Positions 6,971 through 8,221 of a stretch of DNA of 8,221 nucleotides are shown here, in pieces; position 1 is the stretch's first letter; the number at the start of each line of letters is the position of its first letter. This DNA comes from Eubacteriales bacterium (lineage in GTDB: Bacteria; Bacillota; Clostridia; Oscillospirales; CAG-382). The stretch covers positions 1 to 8,221 of the forward strand of contig JAQVQF010000103.1 of assembly GCA_028701715.1 (NCBI GenBank). Reading direction: 5' to 3'. A program made the position numbers and the translations under genes. The notes beneath the pieces were generated by a model. It was not told the origin of the DNA. It did no database searches and saw nothing but the letters and a program-made list of their open reading frames with translations.

Positions 6971-7008
6971 ATTTTATACAATTTATTTAATATAACCTTG
7001 TATAAAAT
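6971..7008. repeat. Perfect 11-bp inverted repeat ATTTTATACAA / TTGTATAAAAT
   Basis: The left arm 6971-6981 and right arm 6998-7008 are exact reverse complements, separated by 16 bases. Arm centres are 27 bases apart, and each arm reads TTGTATAAAAT outward. The right arm ends 14 bases before the rightward -35, an activator-like position; the left arm lies about 50 bases upstream of the leftward -35. It could be a binding site for a dimeric regulator. High AT content makes some chance pairing likely, but 11 perfect base pairs is notable. Confidence 0.6.
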
Positions 7009-7022
7009 CTCTATATTATTTA

Positions 7023-7051
7023 TTGATATTCAACCAAATGGGGTATACAAT
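7023..7051 (+). promoter_or_regulatory. Sigma-70-type promoter for the antiporter gene
   Basis: TTGATA (7023-7028), a 17-base spacer and TACAAT (7046-7051) give a good -35/-10 pair. Transcription would start near 7058, leaving a leader of about 62 bases before GTG 7120. One copy of the TGGGGTATA repeat overlaps the spacer and -10, and the other lies just after the predicted start point. Confidence 0.6.
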
Positions 7052-7071
7052 ATATATCTTGTTGGGGTATA
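7039..7071 (+). repeat. Direct repeat TGGGGTATA, two copies 24 bases apart
   Basis: Copies lie at 7039-7047 and 7063-7071. The G4 runs stand out in very AT-rich surroundings. One copy overlaps the spacer/-10 junction of the predicted rightward promoter and the other covers roughly +6 to +14, a layout expected of a repressor operator pair. No regulator gene is seen nearby. Confidence 0.5.
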
Positions 7072-7108
7072 TGCTTTCCAATAAAATTGTTATATTAATT
7101 AGAATCTC

Positions 7109-7113
7109 AGGGG
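7109..7113 (+). promoter_or_regulatory. RBS AGGGG supporting the GTG start of the antiporter
   Basis: AGGGG lies 6 bases before GTG 7120. The next in-frame ATG codons (codons 15 and 16) fall inside the first membrane helix, so the GTG start is preferred. Confidence 0.7.
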
Positions 7114-7119
7114 TTTGTT

Positions 7120-8221
7120 GTGGATTATTATCAGATTTTTCTCCCTTTGGCGCTTCTGCTCATGATGTCAAAGGTATTGATGAAGCTATGCGAAAGAATT
7201 AAAATACCCTCCGTCATAGGCATGCTGCTTGCCGGTATGCTTGTCGGGCTTATAAATTATATACCGGGACAGAATGTATTAACCTCGACTGCGACCGAAG
7301 GCCTGGGAATGCTCGCCAAGATAGGAGTGGTTCTGATTTTATTTTCGGCGGGGCTTGAAACAGATCTGAAAAAAATTAAAAGCATAGGCGGACCGGCTGC
7401 GGTGATAACCATGGCGGGCGTTATAGTGCCGATGACGTTGGGCTTTGCGGTCGCAACCTTATTCAACGGTGGCTTTGCCGCGCTTAACCGCGAAACCATA
7501 CTGACAAATCTTTTTTACGGAACCATCCTTACCGCCACGTCCGTCAGCGTCAGCGTTGCGACCTTGCGCGAGTCGGGCAAGCTGGACACCAAGGTCGGCA
7601 CGACAATCGTCGCCGCCGCGATAATAGACGACATACTCGGTATTGTGGTGCTTTCGGTTGTTTTGGCTATGAAGAGCAACGGTACGGGTGCCGGCAGCAT
7701 CAGTCCGTGGATAGTTATTTTCAGAACTCTGGCTTATTTCGTCGTAGTGGCGATAATCGCCTTCTTTGCGATGAGATTTTTCAGAAAGCTCGACGAAAAA
7801 TATCCCCATCACCGCATTATTCCTGTTTTCGGACTTGCGTTCTGTTTTTTGGTAGCCTATATAAGTGAAAAATATTTCGGTATCGCCGACATCACCGGCG
7901 CTTATATCGTCGGACTTATACTTTCCACAAATTCCGACAGCAAGTATATAGACAGAAAAGCCGATATTCTCGGATATATGATATTCGCTCCCATATTTTT
8001 CGGCAACATAGGCATATCGACACGGTTTTCGGGCATTAATACGGATATGGTTTTTTTCGGTGTGATGTTTATAATCGCCGGAATAGCCGGTAAAGTGATG
8101 GGCTGCGGAACCGCTGCGTTTTCCTGCCGTTACAGCCTCGGCGATTCGCTCAAGGTGGGTGTCGGCATGATGGTAAGAGCCGAGGTGGCGTTGGTCACCG
8201 CTCAAAAGGGGGTCGAAAACG
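7120..8221 (+). CDS. CPA2-family cation/proton antiporter, N-terminal 367 codons
   Basis: An integral membrane exchanger that likely swaps Na+ or K+ for H+, of the Kef/NapA-like CPA2 superfamily (Na_H_Exchanger fold). It begins with GTG and runs off the right edge after 367 codons, nearly the full length of such a membrane domain. Hydrophobic helices alternate throughout (about 6-24, 30-48, 62-78, 92-115, 128-148, 158-184, 197-222, 232-250, 257-271, 284-300, 309-330). Key features are the LFSAGLETDL segment (74-83), the unwound-helix-like TATSVSVSVATLRESGKL (138-155), the paired aspartates D170-D171 in AAAIIDDILG expected for ion binding, and Lys325 in GIAGKVMG, at a position resembling the lysine of NapA-type electrogenic exchangers. 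Whether a C-terminal TrkA-N or USP domain follows cannot be seen. It is divergent from the glycan genes with its own promoter, so no functional link is evident. The ion is not determined. Confidence 0.92.
   Translation, partial: MDYYQIFLPLALLLMMSKVLMKLCERIKIPSVIGMLLAGMLVGLINYIPGQNVLTSTATEGLGMLAKIGVVLILFSAGLETDLKKIKSIGGPAAVITMAGVIVPMTLGFAVATLFNGGFAALNRETILTNLFYGTILTATSVSVSVATLRESGKLDTKVGTTIVAAAIIDDILGIVVLSVVLAMKSNGTGAGSISPWIVIFRTLAYFVVVAIIAFFAMRFFRKLDEKYPHHRIIPVFGLAFCFLVAYISEKYFGIADITGAYIVGLILSTNSDSKYIDRKADILGYMIFAPIFFGNIGISTRFSGINTDMVFFGVMFIIAGIAGKVMGCGTAAFSCRYSLGDSLKVGVGMMVRAEVALVTAQKGVEN

Larger units (their letters stand above)
6851..7119. promoter_or_regulatory. AT-rich divergent intergenic region
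   Basis: 269 bases between the divergent methyltransferase-like and antiporter genes. It holds the leftward promoter (6894-6921), a perfect 11-bp inverted repeat (6971-7008), the rightward promoter (7023-7051) and a 9-bp direct repeat (7039-7047 and 7063-7071). I see no convincing small ORF, tRNA or terminator hairpin. Confidence 0.7.

Noticed and set aside
7459..8205. Minus-strand open frame of 248 codons
   Set aside because: Shadow of the antiporter gene: its product is rich in His, Tyr, Gly and Arg with no fold signature, whereas the plus strand encodes regular membrane helices.

Overview
The window looks like a chromosomal segment from an anaerobic, probably gut-associated Firmicute of the Oscillospiraceae/Ruminococcaceae type. 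Pointers to this are a secreted protein with a type I dockerin, a lipoprotein with a Gram-positive-style lipobox, strong GGAGG-type ribosome binding sites, TTG/GTG starts and mid-range GC. The lineage is inferred from gene content, not shown by a marker gene.

Layout: five genes point left (minus strand, about 6850 down to 1) and one points right (plus strand, from 7120 off the right edge). They are separated by a 269-base AT-rich divergent regulatory region (6851-7119). The leftward genes, in transcription order, are: a class I SAM-dependent methyltransferase-like gene broken by an in-frame TAG and a one-base frameshift; a TrmO/TsaA-family tRNA t6A37 methyltransferase; a lipoprotein with a C-terminal SGNH/GDSL hydrolase domain; a 1066-residue secreted protein (dockerin, three discoidin-like modules, DUF4855, C-terminal Ig-like domain); and the first 160 codons of a GH172 (DUF2961) glycosidase that runs off the left edge. 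The last four are tightly packed: two consecutive ATGA stop/start overlaps, then an 8-base gap in which a Shine-Dalgarno sequence overlaps the stop codon. They probably form one transcript.

How they may work together: the lipoprotein SGNH hydrolase (possibly a deacylase), the dockerin/discoidin/DUF4855 protein (a putative scaffold- or cell-attached glycan-acting enzyme) and the GH172 enzyme (no signal peptide, so probably intracellular) resemble a small polysaccharide-utilisation locus: deacylate and cleave outside, finish oligosaccharides inside. The actual glycan is unknown; GH172 precedent points to furanosides (D-arabinofuranose or fructofuranose). The upstream tRNA-modification gene is an unusual neighbour. 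The rightward gene is a CPA2-type cation/proton antiporter, apparently unrelated in function.

The most notable observations are the doubly disrupted methyltransferase-like gene, whose full reading frame can be reconstructed across both lesions; the architecture of the dockerin-DUF4855 protein; the paired N-terminal GH20b/GH67N-like domains on the SGNH lipoprotein; and a divergent promoter region holding an 11-bp perfect inverted repeat and a 9-bp direct repeat that straddles the rightward core promoter.
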